From the NCBI RefSeq assembly GCF_917563885.1, contig NZ_CAKJTG010000028.1, positions 1 through 54,983 on the forward strand: a stretch of DNA of 54,983 nucleotides, read 5' to 3'. Shown here one piece after another: positions 27,987 through 38,869 of this stretch; positions within the stretch are counted from its first letter, which is position 1; every line of letters begins with the position of its first letter. Position numbers and translations under genes: made by a program. The DNA comes from Pseudoneobacillus rhizosphaerae. Lineage in GTDB: Bacteria > Bacillota > Bacilli > Bacillales > Cytobacillaceae. The notes beneath the pieces were generated by a model. That model did not search any database. It was not told where the DNA came from and was given only the letters and a program-made list of their open reading frames with translations.

Positions 27987-30900
27987 TTATATGACGCCTT
28001 CCTTTTTGGATTCATACATAACCTTAAGCATTTCAAAGGCAATTTCTAACCATTTATCTGGAGCAATTCCTTTTGTTTTAATGGTCATTTTGAATTTCTT
28101 TCCTTCCATTCCTAATCCGATTATTCTTGGATAGTCATTGCTCTTTTTAAAGACTGTTTCTCCATCCATTGTAGCTGTTCCCATTTCCGAAGTTAAAATG
28201 GTTACTTCATCCTTCGATTGCTTAATATGTTCAACCCCAGACTGTAGGGCATATACCTTCATTTCAGCAATTTGGAATAAATAGCCCACTTCATCAGGGT
28301 ACTCTCCAAAGCGATCCACCATTTCATCTTGAAGCTCTTCGACATCCTCTAGGTTTACAAGTGCCCGGAAGCGTTTATACATCTCGATTTTTTGATGGCC
28401 ATCTGAAATATAGGTGTCTGGAATATAGGCATCTACCTCTAGATCAATCTCAACACTTGTTTGTTTTTCGAACTCGTTGCCACCCTTTCGTTCTTCAATC
28501 GCCTCTTTTAACATTTGAGAATATAGATCAAAACCGACGGAGTCGATAAAGCCATGCTGTTGGGCTCCTAAGAGGTTACCAGCACCACGTATTGATAAAT
28601 CTCGCATCGCAATTTTAAACCCTGAACCAAGCTCAGTAAATTCTTTAATAGCTTGTAATCGTTTTTCAGCTATTTCTGTTAGAACTTTATCTTTGCGGTA
28701 TGTGAAGTAAGCATACGCGACACGGTTAGACCGACCAACACGCCCTCTAAGCTGATAAAGCTGTGAAAGTCCCATACGATCAGCATCAAAGACGATTAAC
28801 GTATTTACGTTTGGAATATCTACGCCTGTTTCAATAATGGTCGTGGAAACAAGGACATCATATTCTCCAGCTAAAAACGAAAGCATAACGGATTCAAGTT
28901 CATTTTCTGTCATTTGTCCGTGTGCACAAGCAACTCTAGCTTCTGGAACGAGCATCGATATTTCTTCTGCTTTACGGGTAATATCCTCAACGCGATTATA
29001 AAGAAAGTATACCTGTCCATCCCTTGCTAACTCACGTTCAATCGATTCTCTTACAAGCCCACCATTGTATTCCATTACATAAGTTTGGACTGGGAAACGA
29101 TTTTCAGGTGGAGTTTCAATTACAGACAAGTCCCTTACTCCTAGCATAGACATATGCAAAGTCCGCGGAATAGGTGTAGCGGTTAACGTTAACACATCGA
29201 TATTTGTCTTTAATTGTTTAATTTTTTCCTTATGTGTCACTCCAAATCGTTGTTCTTCATCAATGATAAGTAGGCCAATATCACGATAGATAATATCCTT
29301 AGATAACAAGCGGTGGGTACCAACAACCACATCCACTGTGCCGTCCTTTAAGCCTTTGATTGTTTCATTTTGCTGCTTTCTTGTTCGAAAACGGCTTAAC
29401 AAGCCAATATTGATTGGGTAATCCTGAAATCTTTCTCTCATTGTTTCAAAATGCTGCTGTGCAAGAATCGTTGTTGGTACTAAAAGAGCTACCTGCTTTC
29501 CGTCAGCAATCGCTTTAAATGCTGCACGAATAGCAACCTCTGTTTTTCCATAACCGACATCTCCACATAGTAAGCGGTCCATTGGTCTTTCTTTTTCCAT
29601 ATCCCTTTTAATCTCATGAATCGACCGTAGCTGATCTTCCGTTTCTTGATAAGGAAAGTTCATTTCAAATTCCCTTTGCATATCCCCGTCTGGTGCAAAT
29701 GCATACCCACGAGCTGCTTCTCTTTCGGCATACAGTTTAATCAAGTCATCAGCAATATCCTGTACAGAGGATTCAACCTTTTTCTTAACTCGTTTCCAAT
29801 CCGTTCCACCAAGCTTATATATTTTCGGCTCCTTACCCTCAGAGCCTACATATTTCTGAACTAAATCAATTTGGTCTACAGGAACATATAATTTATCAGA
29901 TCCTTGATATCGGACGTGTAAATAATCTTTATGGATTCCATTAATCGTTAACGTTTCAATTCCTAGATACTTACCAATACCGTGATTAACGTGAACAACA
30001 TAGTCACCCACTTTTAGTTCTGAGTAACTTTTAATTCTTTCTGCATTAGAAAGCTTTTGTCTACGATTTGACTTTTTTGTAGTTTTTTTATTAAATAGCT
30101 CCTGCTCCGTTATGACTACAAGCTTTTGCAGTGGAAGCTCAAACCCCGTTTGCAAACCACCCTGGGAGATTTGTACCACTCCGGGTAATACTTGTTCGGT
30201 ATTATTTACCGTAGCAGCCTCTATATCATAGTCCTCTAATACCCTATGAAGCTTTTTCACTCTATCTTCATCTGGTCCTAAAAGAAGAACGGAAAACTTC
30301 CCTTTCTTCCATCGGTCAATTTCTGATTTAAGCACGTTCATTTGTCCATGGAAGCTTTGCATTTGTTTACAAGAAACATTAAGGATATTTTGTGGATTAG
30401 TATTCGGGACATGTCTTAAGAATAAGGACAAATACACAATCGGATGAGGCTGTTTATGTAAAACTCCTGTAAGCTGATGTGAGATTTTCACATCATGAAC
30501 CATCATTCCCTCACTTAAAAGAGATGTGTACCATTCCGCTTCTTCTTTTTCTAATGAATCATTCATTTCATGAACTCTACTAATTTCATCTATAAAAATA
30601 AGACCTTGTCGAGGTAAATAGTCTACTAAACTATTCTGATAGGCAAATGATAAATATTTAAATAGCTGATCTGGCTTTTGACCGTTTCTTAATTGTTCTA
30701 GTTCATATCCAATATTTTGGCTTAGCTTTGTCTTTAACTTTACATCCTTCAGTTTTGTTAAACTGGTAGCTAGGCTATCCTGAAGCTTTTGAATGATGAT
30801 ATGAAATTGATCATCTTCTATCGGTAATTCGGTAGCAGGACCTATAATAATTTCCGTAATCTTATCCTTTGAACGTTGATCTTCTAGTGAAAAATATCGA

Positions 30901-31511
30901 ATTGAATCAACTTCGGTATCAAACAATTCAATACGAATGGGGTCAAGCTCTGTTAGCGGATATATATCCAAGATTCCTCCGCGCATACTAAACTCTCCGG
31001 GCGTAGACACCATACCAGCACGCACATACCCCATCCTTACTAATCGGAGTAACAATGCCTCAATATCAACTTCTTCCCCCGTGGTAAGTTTAATTTGATA
31101 GTGAGACCACTGTTCCTTTGATGGAAGAATCTTACGCAAGCCTGCCATTGGAGCAATCACGATTCCATTTTTATTCTTACTCCAATAATTTAAAGCTTCA
31201 ATCCTTTGCGCTTTGAGCTCAGGACTTGCAATACTCATTTCTGCAGCGATTAATTCATTTGCAGGATATAAGAAAACCTCTTTTTCCCCAATAATACTTA
31301 CTAAATCATCATATAGCTTTTGTGCTTGAAGTAGATTATGAGTGACTACTAATAATGATTTTTGCGTTTGCTCGTAAATGGAAGCTAAATATAAAGTACG
31401 TGCTGAGCCTGAAAGCCCAGCGACTAATTGTTCTTTTAAGCCTTCTTGCATTCCGTTTATAATCGTTTTCAATTCTTCCTGTTGCGAAAAACTGTTGATT
31501 AGTCCCTTCAT
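27987..31511 (-). CDS. mfd: Transcription-repair coupling factor
   Basis: Removes RNA polymerase stalled at DNA damage and recruits UvrABC. At 1174 aa it is full length. The N-terminal UvrB-like region (about 1-350, with [17 protein letters not shown] and [11 protein letters not shown]) is followed by the RNA polymerase-interacting domain (about 480-560, with [16 protein letters not shown]) and an SF2 translocase with Walker [12 protein letters not shown] and [16 protein letters not shown]-type motif [12 protein letters not shown], and the TRCF C-terminal domain. GGAGG precedes the ATG. Confidence 0.97.
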   Translation of the reverse strand: MKGLINSFSQQEELKTIINGMQEGLKEQLVAGLSGSARTLYLASIYEQTQKSLLVVTHNLLQAQKLYDDLVSIIGEKEVFLYPANELIAAEMSIASPELKAQRIEALNYWSKNKNGIVIAPMAGLRKILPSKEQWSHYQIKLTTGEEVDIEALLLRLVRMGYVRAGMVSTPGEFSMRGGILDIYPLTELDPIRIELFDTEVDSIRYFSLEDQRSKDKITEIIIGPATELPIEDDQFHIIIQKLQDSLATSLTKLKDVKLKTKLSQNIGYELEQLRNGQKPDQLFKYLSFAYQNSLVDYLPRQGLIFIDEISRVHEMNDSLEKEEAEWYTSLLSEGMMVHDVKISHQLTGVLHKQPHPIVYLSLFLRHVPNTNPQNILNVSCKQMQSFHGQMNVLKSEIDRWKKGKFSVLLLGPDEDRVKKLHRVLEDYDIEAATVNNTEQVLPGVVQISQGGLQTGFELPLQKLVVITEQELFNKKTTKKSNRRQKLSNAERIKSYSELKVGDYVVHVNHGIGKYLGIETLTINGIHKDYLHVRYQGSDKLYVPVDQIDLVQKYVGSEGKEPKIYKLGGTDWKRVKKKVESSVQDIADDLIKLYAEREAARGYAFAPDGDMQREFEMNFPYQETEDQLRSIHEIKRDMEKERPMDRLLCGDVGYGKTEVAIRAAFKAIADGKQVALLVPTTILAQQHFETMRERFQDYPINIGLLSRFRTRKQQNETIKGLKDGTVDVVVGTHRLLSKDIIYRDIGLLIIDEEQRFGVTHKEKIKQLKTNIDVLTLTATPIPRTLHMSMLGVRDLSVIETPPENRFPVQTYVMEYNGGLVRESIERELARDGQVYFLYNRVEDITRKAEEISMLVPEARVACAHGQMTENELESVMLSFLAGEYDVLVSTTIIETGVDIPNVNTLIVFDADRMGLSQLYQLRGRVGRSNRVAYAYFTYRKDKVLTEIAEKRLQAIKEFTELGSGFKIAMRDLSIRGAGNLLGAQQHGFIDSVGFDLYSQMLKEAIEERKGGNEFEKQTSVEIDLEVDAYIPDTYISDGHQKIEMYKRFRALVNLEDVEELQDEMVDRFGEYPDEVGYLFQIAEMKVYALQSGVEHIKQSKDEVTILTSEMGTATMDGETVFKKSNDYPRIIGLGMEGKKFKMTIKTKGIAPDKWLEIAFEMLKVMYESKKEGVI

Positions 31512-31570
31512 AAGTGGTCCTCCTCTCTAGCAAAAATATGTATTTTAAAATTATCTATAAGTAGAAACGG

Positions 31571-31597
31571 AAAAATGCTTTGGATAGCATCCAAAGC
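31571..31597 (-). terminator. Terminator after fin
   Basis: Minus strand GCTTTGGATGCTATCCAAAGC then ATTTTTC: a 9-bp stem with a 3-nt loop between fin and mfd. Confidence 0.88.
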
Positions 31598-31610
31598 CCG
31601 TAAGGTTCTT

Positions 31611-31841
31611 TTAGTGGATCAAATAATCGTATTGATGGAAATCAGGATTACTTTCTAATGATTCTTGGCAATCTTCACATATGGCCTGAACATAAACATC
31701 ACCTGATGAATGATGATGAACCATATCATTTTTTTCCTCTTGATTTAAAGTATGCAAACCTAGAGGCTCATAATCAAGCGTTAAATCATTTAATGAACCT
31801 AATTTTTGACCACAATGACGACAATGATAATGAATCGCCAA
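31611..31841 (-). CDS. fin: Anti-sigma-F factor Fin (YabK)
   Basis: A 76-aa zinc-binding protein that inhibits sigma-F late in forespore development and helps the switch to sigma-G. The cysteine pairs are visible as CRHCG at residues 7-11 and CEDC at 54-57, with several histidines between. It aligns with B. subtilis Fin (ERNDM-like EEKNDM and PDFHQYDYL). The start is TTG with GGAGGG 8 nt upstream; no ATG fits. A weak GTATA / GTAAATAATA pair upstream may be a sigma-F promoter. Expression in the forespore is expected from the family. Confidence 0.92.
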   Translation of the reverse strand: MAIHYHCRHCGQKLGSLNDLTLDYEPLGLHTLNQEEKNDMVHHHSSGDVYVQAICEDCQESLESNPDFHQYDYLIH

Positions 31842-31944
31842 TTTTGTCCCTCCTATTCACATAACCAATATTGCTATTATTTACTGAATAGAGGTAACTT
31901 ATACAATTGTATGTATGTATCCATAACCCTATGTAAACTTAAAA

Positions 31945-32502
31945 TTAATTAAAATCATTCATTACTTGTAAAAATGGTTGATTAATCCAACTTCTACAAG
32001 CATCTGTACTTTTCTTAATAACTTCATTAATGATTGGTTGCTCCTCTTGTGTAAATTTACTAAGAACATAATTAGAAACGCTCATACCATTTTGAGGACG
32101 ATCTACCCCTATCCGAATACGATTAAATTCTTGTGTACCTAAATGGGCAATAGTAGACTTAATCCCATTATGGCCACCAGCACTTCCTTTTTGCCTTAAT
32201 CGCAACTTTCCTACAGGTATGTCTAAATCATCATAAATAACAACAAGATTCTGTTCATCAATACCATAAAAGTCCATCACTGCACGTATGGATTCACCAG
32301 ATAAGTTCATATAAGTTAATGGTTTCAGTAATAAAACCTTTTCTGTACCTACAAATCCCATTCCAAATATACCTTTAAATTTTAATTGATCTAGGTTTAT
32401 ATTTAATTGATTGGAGAGTTCATCTATAGTATCAAAACCAACATTATGTCTCGTTTTCTCATATTGTTTGCCAGGATTGCCTAATCCAACTATTAACTTC
32501 AT
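31945..32502 (-). CDS. pth: Peptidyl-tRNA hydrolase
   Basis: Releases peptides from peptidyl-tRNA that drops off ribosomes (spoVC in B. subtilis, with a sporulation phenotype). The 185-aa protein starts MKLIVGLGNPG and contains TRHNVGFD with the catalytic histidine, the DDLDIPVGKLRLR loop and GSAGGHNGIKS. A GGGGA lies 9 nt before the ATG; 18 in-frame codons upstream are not part of the family. It follows rplY after a terminator. Confidence 0.97.
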   Translation of the reverse strand: MKLIVGLGNPGKQYEKTRHNVGFDTIDELSNQLNINLDQLKFKGIFGMGFVGTEKVLLLKPLTYMNLSGESIRAVMDFYGIDEQNLVVIYDDLDIPVGKLRLRQKGSAGGHNGIKSTIAHLGTQEFNRIRIGVDRPQNGMSVSNYVLSKFTQEEQPIINEVIKKSTDACRSWINQPFLQVMNDFN

Positions 32503-32538
32503 TATCACGTTCCCCCATTTACCCCATACATTAAATCT

Positions 32539-32576
32539 AAAAAGCCTTACCAACAATGGTTGTGATAAGGCTTTTA
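32539..32576 (-). terminator. Terminator after rplY
   Basis: Minus strand AAAGCCTTATCACAACC pairs with GGTAAGGCTTTTT. It lies between the rplY stop and pth. Confidence 0.88.
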
Positions 32577-32591
32577 TTTTAGTTATTAATA

Positions 32592-33224
32592 CTATTCGCT
32601 AGCTTCGGTCTCTCTTCCTTCTTGATTATCAGGAATTCCACCTTCTTGTTGTTCTCCTGTGCTAATCTCTTCTTCTTGCTTCGGAGGTAGGATGGAAGCT
32701 ATCGTTAGTTCTTGTTCGTGATTAATGTCAAATTTCCCTTGGTAAAGGATATCTGAAACCGTAACCGTTTCTCCAACTTGAAGGTTTGTTACGTCTATTT
32801 CAATAGATTGCGGTATATTATCTGGAGTAGCTGTTATCGATAATTCATGGAATGCTTGTTGCAGCACGCCTCCATCCTTCACACCAGCAGCTTCACCCGT
32901 TAAAACTACACGTACTTCGACTGTAAGTTTAGACGTTTTATCAACAGCTAGAAAGTCTGCATGGACGATTTCTCTTTTAATATGATCCTCTTGGTATTCA
33001 GATAAGATGACATCCTGCTTATTTCCACCAATATCTAACGAAATAACTCCATTTCTACCAACAGTCTTAATCGTTTTAATTAATTCTAGGCCATTAACAT
33101 AAACCGGCTTACTCTCTACCTTACTACCGTAAACAATAGCTGGAATGTTGCCTGCCTGTCTTATTTTTCGAAGTGCAGAATTACGAAACTCATCTCTGAC
33201 TGTTGCTTGTAATAAACTACTCAT
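32592..33224 (-). CDS. rplY: Ribosomal protein L25/Ctc (general stress protein)
   Basis: Binds 5S rRNA on the large subunit. The 210-aa protein is the long TL5/Ctc type: an N-terminal L25 domain (1-92: GNIPAIVYG, HIKREIVHADFLAV), a C-terminal TL5 beta-barrel (about 100-185) and an acidic tail. In B. subtilis ctc is a sigma-B target; I do not see a clear sigma-B promoter here. It stands alone between terminators. Confidence 0.94.
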   Translation of the reverse strand: MSSLLQATVRDEFRNSALRKIRQAGNIPAIVYGSKVESKPVYVNGLELIKTIKTVGRNGVISLDIGGNKQDVILSEYQEDHIKREIVHADFLAVDKTSKLTVEVRVVLTGEAAGVKDGGVLQQAFHELSITATPDNIPQSIEIDVTNLQVGETVTVSDILYQGKFDINHEQELTIASILPPKQEEEISTGEQQEGGIPDNQEGRETEASE

Positions 33225-33359
33225 TAATAGAACCCCTTCCTCATTTTGAAGTAATGTGTCTATATAAGAAAATGCCCCAAAACAAGAAGGTCTAAACCCT
33301 GAAGTTCTAATTTAGAAAAATGAATATATTTACAAGAAGGTGTAAGCGCCTTTGACAAC

Positions 33360-33401
33360 AAACACTTAAAGGCTTGCATCGTTAGCAAGCCCTTCGTGTT
33401 T
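33360..33401 (-). terminator. Terminator after prs
   Basis: Minus strand AAACACGAAGGGCTTGC... pairs with GCAAGCCTTTAAGTGTTT, a two-part stem with loop TAACGAT, after the prs stop. Confidence 0.85.
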
Positions 33402-33405
33402 AATA

Positions 33406-34362
33406 TTAATCAAATAATGTACTAACAGATTGCTCTTCATGAACACGGATGATAGCTTCACCGATCAGTGGTGCTACAGACAATTCATGAATTTTCTCGA
33501 TTTTCTTTTCTTCTGGTAAGGCAATTGAGTTTGTAACAATTAGCTCTTTAATTTTTGAATTTTCGATGCGATTAATGGCTGGTCCTGATAAGACTGGATG
33601 TGTACAGCAAGCGTAAACTTCAGCGGCACCATTTTCAATTAAGGCGTTTGCAGCTAATGTGATTGTTCCGGCAGTATCAATAATATCATCAATTAGGATA
33701 GCTACTTTACCATCAATATGACCAACAATATTCATCACTTCAGCCACATTTGGTTTCGGACGACGTTTGTCGATAATCGCAATCGGTGCCTTTAAACGCT
33801 CTGCAAGCTTACGAGCACGCGTTACACCACCATGGTCTGGAGATACAATAACAATATCATGGTCAAATTTCTTTGTTTTAAAATACTCAGAAAGGATAGG
33901 TACACCCATTAAATGATCAATTGGAATATCAAAGAATCCTTGAATTTGCGGTGCATGTAAATCAAGTGTAATAACACGAGTTGCCCCTGCTGTTTCAAGA
34001 AGATTTGCTACTAATTTAGCCGTAATTGGCTCACGTGCACGTGCCTTACGGTCTTGACGAGCATAACCGTAATACGGCATTACAATATTAATTGTCTTCG
34101 CAGAAGCTCTCTTAAGAGCATCAATCATAATTAATAATTCCATAAGATGTTCATTAACTGGTCCGCTTGTAGACTGAATAACGAAAACATCACAGCCACG
34201 GATACTTTCTTCGATATTAATTTGAATTTCCCCGTCACTGAAACGTGTAACAGAGGTCTTTCCTAGCTCTAGTCCAATTACCTTCGCAATTTCTTCAGCT
34301 AGTCCCTTGTTAGAATTCAAACTAAATAATTTCATTTTCGGATCCAAGTACTGGTTAGACAT
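33406..34362 (-). CDS. prs: Ribose-phosphate pyrophosphokinase
   Basis: Makes PRPP from ribose 5-phosphate and ATP for purine, pyrimidine, His and Trp synthesis. The 318-aa protein has the flexible ATP loop RQDRKAR, the PRPP-binding [18 protein letters not shown] and [14 protein letters not shown] regulatory-region motif. GGAGG lies 6 nt before the ATG. It is downstream of glmU by 15 bp and co-transcribed with it. Confidence 0.98.
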   Translation of the reverse strand: MSNQYLDPKMKLFSLNSNKGLAEEIAKVIGLELGKTSVTRFSDGEIQINIEESIRGCDVFVIQSTSGPVNEHLMELLIMIDALKRASAKTINIVMPYYGYARQDRKARAREPITAKLVANLLETAGATRVITLDLHAPQIQGFFDIPIDHLMGVPILSEYFKTKKFDHDIVIVSPDHGGVTRARKLAERLKAPIAIIDKRRPKPNVAEVMNIVGHIDGKVAILIDDIIDTAGTITLAANALIENGAAEVYACCTHPVLSGPAINRIENSKIKELIVTNSIALPEEKKIEKIHELSVAPLIGEAIIRVHEEQSVSTLFD

Positions 34363-34377
34363 ATCGTACCTCCAAGT

Positions 34378-35751
34378 TTATTTCTTTAGGTCCAGCTTTT
34401 GTACATAATTTTCTTTATTTACTTGTCTTGCTCGAGCAATTGAAAGAGCATCTCCAGGTACATCTTGTGTAATGGTTGAGCCAGCGGCAATATAAGCTCC
34501 CTTACCAATGGTTACAGGAGCGACTAAATTAGAGTTACATCCAACGAAAACACCATCCTCAATTTTCGTTAAATGCTTCCGTTTTCCATCATAATTTACA
34601 GTAATAGAACCACAGCCTAGGTTCACATCTTCGCCCACTTCAGTATCTCCAATATAGCTTAGATGTGAGGCTTTGCTTCCTTTTCCAAACTTTGTTTTTT
34701 TAAGTTCAACAAAATTTCCAATTTTGACATCATCAGAAATCTCTGATTCAGGTCGAATATGTGCAAAAGGACCGATATTAACTTGTGAGCCAATTGAGCT
34801 TTGATGAGCAACCGATTGTTTAATCACCGTACCATTACCGATTTCGCAGGCTTCAATTTCACTATTTGGCCCAATAATGCAATCCTCACCAATAACAGTC
34901 TTACCCTTAATTGTCGTTCCTGGATAGATGACTGTATCTCTCCCAATTATCACATCGGAATCTATATACGTATTTTGAGAATCAATAATCGTTACCCCTG
35001 CACGCATATGCGCTTCGTTAATCCGCTTCTTCATCGTGCTTTCAGCTTCCGCTAATGCAACACGATCATTTACCCCAAGGGTTTCATTAAAATCACTTGT
35101 TTGATACGCTACGACCATTTCACCTTGTTTTTTAAGGATTTCGATGACGTCTGGTAAGTAATACTCCCCTTGGACATTGTCATTCGATACATTTTTTAAT
35201 GCGTTAAACAAGGCTTGATTATCAAAACAATAAGTGCCTGTGTTGATTTCTGTTATTTTACGCTCCGCTTCAGAAGCGTCTTTATGCTCGACGATTTTTT
35301 CAACATGACCGGAAGCGTTTCGAATAATTCTACCATATCCAGTCGGGTCATCAGCTTTAGCTGTTAATACAGATGCTTTCGCACCATTAGCTAAATGGTG
35401 TTGAAATAAACTCTCCATCGTTTCTGCTTTAATTAAAGGTGTATCGCCACAAACGACAATGGTTGTTCCGTCTTTATTCTCTAAAGACTCACTTGCTTGA
35501 ATAACAGCATGTGCTGTACCTAATTGCTCCGCCTGTAAAGCATAAGAACATGTATCGCCTAACTGGGCTTTTACCTTCTCAGCGCCATGTCCAATTACCG
35601 TTACAATATTTTCTATTTGAAGATGTGAAATTTGATCAACAACATGTTGGACCATTGGTTTACCACATACAGGATGAAGTACTTTATAAAGCTTAGACTT
35701 CATTCTTGTCCCTTGACCCGCAGCCAAAATAATGGCATATCTTTTAGACAT
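34378..35751 (-). CDS. glmU: Bifunctional GlcNAc-1-P uridyltransferase / GlcN-1-P acetyltransferase
   Basis: Makes UDP-GlcNAc for peptidoglycan and teichoic acids (gcaD in B. subtilis). The 457-aa protein has an N-terminal nucleotidyltransferase domain ([22 protein letters not shown], read in two parts) and a C-terminal left-handed beta-helix with many hexapeptide turns ending at [11 protein letters not shown] and [28 protein letters not shown] precedes the chosen ATG (MSKRYAIIL); ten upstream codons are not conserved. Confidence 0.97.
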   Translation of the reverse strand: MSKRYAIILAAGQGTRMKSKLYKVLHPVCGKPMVQHVVDQISHLQIENIVTVIGHGAEKVKAQLGDTCSYALQAEQLGTAHAVIQASESLENKDGTTIVVCGDTPLIKAETMESLFQHHLANGAKASVLTAKADDPTGYGRIIRNASGHVEKIVEHKDASEAERKITEINTGTYCFDNQALFNALKNVSNDNVQGEYYLPDVIEILKKQGEMVVAYQTSDFNETLGVNDRVALAEAESTMKKRINEAHMRAGVTIIDSQNTYIDSDVIIGRDTVIYPGTTIKGKTVIGEDCIIGPNSEIEACEIGNGTVIKQSVAHQSSIGSQVNIGPFAHIRPESEISDDVKIGNFVELKKTKFGKGSKASHLSYIGDTEVGEDVNLGCGSITVNYDGKRKHLTKIEDGVFVGCNSNLVAPVTIGKGAYIAAGSTITQDVPGDALSIARARQVNKENYVQKLDLKK

Positions 35752-35883
35752 AATCGTCCTCCAATTCACCTTTTTATCCATATAAAAATATATCTTAAAT
35801 AGCGGTTTATTTCAAGGAAGATACGGAAGGTTTCGACATTTTTAAAGGAAATGGATTTAATAGAGGGAAAATCGAGGAATATT

Positions 35884-35913
35884 AAAAAAGAGCCAACTCA
35901 TGAAGAAGGCCCT
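35884..35913 (-). terminator. Terminator after spoVG
   Basis: Minus strand AGGGCC pairs with GGCTCT across TTCTTCATGAGTT, followed by TTTTTT. The stem is short (6 bp, one G-U). Confidence 0.7.
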
Positions 35914-35926
35914 TGTTATATTTAAC

Positions 35927-36217
35927 CTATGAAGCTCCTGCTTCTTCAAATTCCACTTCTAATTCACCTAAACGGTGGTATTCTGCCAAAACAGCTTCCT
36001 GAATTTTACCACGAGTACCAGAATTAATAGGATGAGCTATATCGCGGAACTCTCCGTCTGGAGTTCTCTTACTAGGCATCGCTACGAATAGACCATTGTT
36101 TCCATCAATAACACGAATGTCATGAACGACAAATTCGTTATCTAATGTAATCGATGCAATAGCTCTCATACGTCCTTCAGTTGTTACTCGGCGTAATCTT
36201 ACGTCAGTTACTTCCAT
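35927..36217 (-). CDS. spoVG: Septation regulator and RNA/DNA-binding protein SpoVG
   Basis: A 96-aa protein nearly identical in pattern to Bacillus SpoVG ([30 protein letters not shown] split, and DIAHPINS). In B. subtilis it negatively affects asymmetric septation. The ATG has AAGGGTG 8 nt upstream, and three codons before it are not part of the family. A sigma-H promoter matches upstream (36263-36289). It lies between glmU and ridA, as in B. subtilis. Confidence 0.97.
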   Translation of the reverse strand: MEVTDVRLRRVTTEGRMRAIASITLDNEFVVHDIRVIDGNNGLFVAMPSKRTPDGEFRDIAHPINSGTRGKIQEAVLAEYHRLGELEVEFEEAGAS

Positions 36218-36262
36218 CTTGTTCACACCCTTTTCTTCGAAGTTAAAAAGCTAATTAACTAA

Positions 36263-36289
36263 ATTCTACAAATATTCTCAGTTTCCTGC
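36263..36289 (-). promoter_or_regulatory. spoVG sigma-H promoter
   Basis: The minus strand shows GCAGGAAAC (36281-36289), 11 bp, GTAGAAT (36263-36269), matching the sigma-H pattern RnAGGAWWW then RnnGAAT at nearly every fixed position. The B. subtilis spoVG promoter is the classic sigma-H promoter. It lies about 45 bp before the start. Confidence 0.85.
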
Positions 36290-36341
36290 TTGAATTGTAA
36301 AATTTTTTAGAAAATAGGGCAAAATAGTGAACTAGATAGAA

Positions 36342-36716
36342 TTATTTCACTAATGCTACCACTTCAATTTCGATTAAGGCATCTTTGGGAAGTTTCGCTA
36401 CCTCTACACATGAACGAGCTGGTTTATGACTATTAAAATATTGACCATATACTTCGTTTATAGCTGCAAAATCATCCATATTTTTAATAAAAACAGTAGC
36501 TTTAATGACCGTTTCAAAAGAAGCACCGGCAGTCTCTAAAAGGGCTTGTAAATTTTTAAACACTTGGTGCGTCTGATCCTTAACATCACCTGTAACCATT
36601 TGCCCTTCGGTTGTAAGTGGAATTTGTCCAGAACTGTAAAAAATATTATTAACAATAATACCTTGCGAATATGGTCCAATAGCAGCAGGTGCATTTTGTG
36701 TTTGAATAACCTTCAT
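36342..36716 (-). CDS. ridA: RidA-family 2-iminobutanoate/2-iminopropanoate deaminase (YabJ)
   Basis: Hydrolyses reactive enamines and imines from PLP enzymes. The 124-aa protein has the family features IGPYSQG near residue 15, FYSSGQIPL, and [19 protein letters not shown] with the key Arg near residue 105. Its start overlaps the purR stop by 4 bp. In B. subtilis YabJ is needed for full PurR repression. Confidence 0.96.
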   Translation of the reverse strand: MKVIQTQNAPAAIGPYSQGIIVNNIFYSSGQIPLTTEGQMVTGDVKDQTHQVFKNLQALLETAGASFETVIKATVFIKNMDDFAAINEVYGQYFNSHKPARSCVEVAKLPKDALIEIEVVALVK

Positions 36717-37549
36717 TGTAAGCCCTCCTTATTTTGATTGAAAAAATTACCGGTCTTAACATTAATGGTTTTTTCCTTTTCATTAACATTTGATAATTGA
36801 ACTAGTGATATGTAATCATCAACAAGTCGTTCTTCAATTTCTTCAGACTCAACTAAAACAGCAATTCCTGAGACATGTGCTCTGAACTCCTCTAGCATAC
36901 TTATCATTCCTTTAATGGTTCCTCCCGCCTTCATAAAGTCATCAACAATTAAAACCTTTGATCCTTCCGAAAGGCTTCTCTTTGAAAGAACCATCGTTTG
37001 AATGCGCTTTGTAGAGCCAGATACATAGTTAATACTAACGGTTGATCCTTCCGTTACTTTATTATCTCGACGAACCATAACTACAGGAACATTTAGTTGA
37101 CTAGCCACTGCATAAGCTAAAGGAATTCCTTTAGTAGCAACGGTCATGACAACATCTATACTAGAATCTGCATAAGCCGAGGCAATAATTTTCCCCGCCC
37201 GCTGGACGATTGAAGGGTCGCCTAGAATATCAGTCATATACAAATAACCACCTGGTAATAAGCGGTCAGGACTAGCGATTAATTGGCAAAGCTCCTCCAC
37301 AAACGGACGTGCCTCTTGTTCACTTATTTTGACCGAATACTTAACACCACCTGTTGCTCCTGCAATGGTTTGTAATGTACCTAATCCTCTTTCTTCAAAG
37401 GTTTGCTTTATAATCGCAAGATCTTCACTTATCGATGATTTTGCAGAACCGTATCTATCCGCAAAAAAGGTAAGTGGTACCACTTGTCTAGGATGTTCTA
37501 TTAGATAAGTAGTCATATCGATTAATCGTTCACTTCTACGAAATTTCAT
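36713..37549 (-). CDS. purR: Purine operon repressor PurR
   Basis: PRPP-responsive repressor of purine genes. The 278-aa protein joins an N-terminal winged helix (about 1-74) to a phosphoribosyltransferase-like domain with PRPP motif [13 protein letters not shown] at about 199-211, which senses but does not use PRPP. GGGGA lies upstream of the ATG. A promoter and two PurBox-like sites at 37564-37614 suggest autoregulation. Neighbours glmU-prs make PRPP, the signal it reads. Confidence 0.96.
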   Translation of the reverse strand: MKFRRSERLIDMTTYLIEHPRQVVPLTFFADRYGSAKSSISEDLAIIKQTFEERGLGTLQTIAGATGGVKYSVKISEQEARPFVEELCQLIASPDRLLPGGYLYMTDILGDPSIVQRAGKIIASAYADSSIDVVMTVATKGIPLAYAVASQLNVPVVMVRRDNKVTEGSTVSINYVSGSTKRIQTMVLSKRSLSEGSKVLIVDDFMKAGGTIKGMISMLEEFRAHVSGIAVLVESEEIEERLVDDYISLVQLSNVNEKEKTINVKTGNFFNQNKEGLQ

Positions 37550-37563
37550 ATTTCCCCATCCTT

Positions 37564-37614
37564 AAATACGAATGATTTTAGGTAAATATACCATTATTGT
37601 ACGTATTTAATCAA
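37564..37614 (-). promoter_or_regulatory. purR promoter with paired PurBox-like sites
   Basis: Minus strand TTGATT (37609-37614), 18 bp, TATATT (37585-37590). AAATACGAATGAT on the plus strand (37564-37576) and AAATACGTACAAT on the minus strand (37596-37608) resemble the PurBox AWWWCCGAACWWT and face each other, as PurBox pairs do. The second overlaps the promoter spacer. Confidence 0.55.
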
Positions 37615-38476
37615 GAGTATGGCGTTCACCTAGTAATCGAACAGCAAATACTTGATCACAAAAACCTCTTAAACCATTATAAATTCGATGCATTCTTGAA
37701 TCATGTAGAACTAGTCCAAACACAGTTGGCCCACTTCCACTCATTAATACTGCATCTGCACCAAAGCGTTTCATTTGTTCCTTGATTAAGGCAACCTCTG
37801 GATGGAGATTTAACGTCACACTCTCTAATACATTCCCCATGTTTTGACAAACCTGTTGATAGTCACCATTTGAAATACCTTTAATCATTTCAGCAGTATT
37901 TGGATGTTCAACTCGATTGACGTCAAGTCTTCGATAAACATCTGCAGTAGATACACCAATAAACGGTTTTGCAAGGATTACCCAGCAAGTCGGCGGTGCC
38001 GGTAATTCAGTAATCGCTTCTCCTCTTCCCTTTGCAAGAGCTGTTCCTCCGTACACACAAAAGGACACATCTGAACCAATTTCTGCTCCAAGTACTGCTA
38101 ACTCATCCAAGGTTAAACCTAACCCCCATAACTGGTTAAGACCTCTTAAAGTAGCTGCTGCATCACTGCTTCCTCCAGCTAGACCAGCAGCAACAGGGAT
38201 AGATTTATCTATCGTGATCACAACGCCCTTTTTAACCTCATAACGTTCTTTTAGAAGATGTGCTGCTTGATAAGCAAGATTTCTTTGATCGTCAGGAACA
38301 AAGCGATTGTGAGAGTGAATTACAATCTGATCCTTTTCAAGCAAGGACAATTCTATCCTGTCAGCTAAATCTATCGTTGTCATGATCATTTCTACTTCGT
38401 GATACCCATCCGGCCGTTTATTTAATACATCTAAAGATAAATTAATCTTAGCCGGAGCTTTAACTAAAAGCTTCAC
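37607..38476 (-). CDS. ispE: 4-diphosphocytidyl-2-C-methyl-D-erythritol kinase
   Basis: MEP-pathway kinase for isoprenoid precursors. The 289-aa GHMP kinase has [19 protein letters not shown] at the N terminus, ATP loop [15 protein letters not shown] at about 93-107, and [11 protein letters not shown] near residue 249. I choose GTG ([10 protein letters not shown]) with AGAGGTGG upstream; a GTG three codons earlier lies inside that site. A family 2 repeat begins 22 bp upstream of the start. Confidence 0.96.
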   Translation of the reverse strand: MKLLVKAPAKINLSLDVLNKRPDGYHEVEMIMTTIDLADRIELSLLEKDQIVIHSHNRFVPDDQRNLAYQAAHLLKERYEVKKGVVITIDKSIPVAAGLAGGSSDAAATLRGLNQLWGLGLTLDELAVLGAEIGSDVSFCVYGGTALAKGRGEAITELPAPPTCWVILAKPFIGVSTADVYRRLDVNRVEHPNTAEMIKGISNGDYQQVCQNMGNVLESVTLNLHPEVALIKEQMKRFGADAVLMSGSGPTVFGLVLHDSRMHRIYNGLRGFCDQVFAVRLLGERHTLD

Positions 38477-38497
38477 TACGTCCACCTCTTTAATAAA

Positions 38498-38648
38498 GGC
38501 TCTTTTCGTAAACTTTGTGCGATTCCTACTGAATTATTAATCAAAACTGTGAATAGCGCGCTATTTACTTTAAGCGGTACGAAAAGATGCCCCGAATTCC
38601 AAATTTATACGTGTTCATACTTAGTCGAAAAACAATAGCCTTGCGAGA
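38498..38648 (+). repeat. Repeat family 2 (MITE-like), copy A
   Basis: Plus strand starts GGCTCTTTTCGTAAACTTTG and ends TCGAAAAACAATAGCCTTGC plus GAGAA. The middle has TACGAAAAGATGCCCCGAAT and ATACGTGTTC. It is closest to copy C, which is inverted. It lies just upstream of the ispE ribosome binding site, so it could form part of the ispE leader. Confidence 0.8.
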
Positions 38649-38790
38649 ATAGCGTTAATGAATTTCGAGCGGTCTGCACATTTTGTCCTATTTTACCACA
38701 AAATGTGCAAATCAAGACGTGACAATCTATACTTATTAGAAATTTAGTTGATTTTGCTTGATCTTAGAGATTATTTGTTCGAAAAACTTC

Positions 38791-38822
38791 AAAAAAAAGA
38801 CCAAGGCAGGAACCTTGGTCTT
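38791..38822 (-). terminator. Terminator after sspF
   Basis: Minus strand AAGACCAAGGTTCCTGCCTTGGTCTT split around a CCTG loop, followed by TTTTTT. Confidence 0.93.
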
Positions 38823-38869
38823 ACACGGTGGATTGTGTTTTTTTGAAGTTCATCAGTGCTTATAAGGAA

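Larger units (their letters stand above)
38477..38869. other. Gap between sspF and ispE
   Basis: About 390 bp. It holds the ispE ribosome site, a family 2 repeat (38498-38648), AT-rich sequence with no gene and the sspF terminator. No clear ispE promoter was found; it may lie within the repeat or just upstream of it. Confidence 0.5.

Noticed and set aside
27787-28134. 115-codon plus-strand frame
   Set aside because: It begins in a family 2 repeat and runs antisense to the mfd 3' end; no ribosome site.
33225-33400. Sigma-B promoter for rplY (ctc)
   Set aside because: Expected from B. subtilis, but no GTTTAA/GGGTAT pair at correct spacing could be found.
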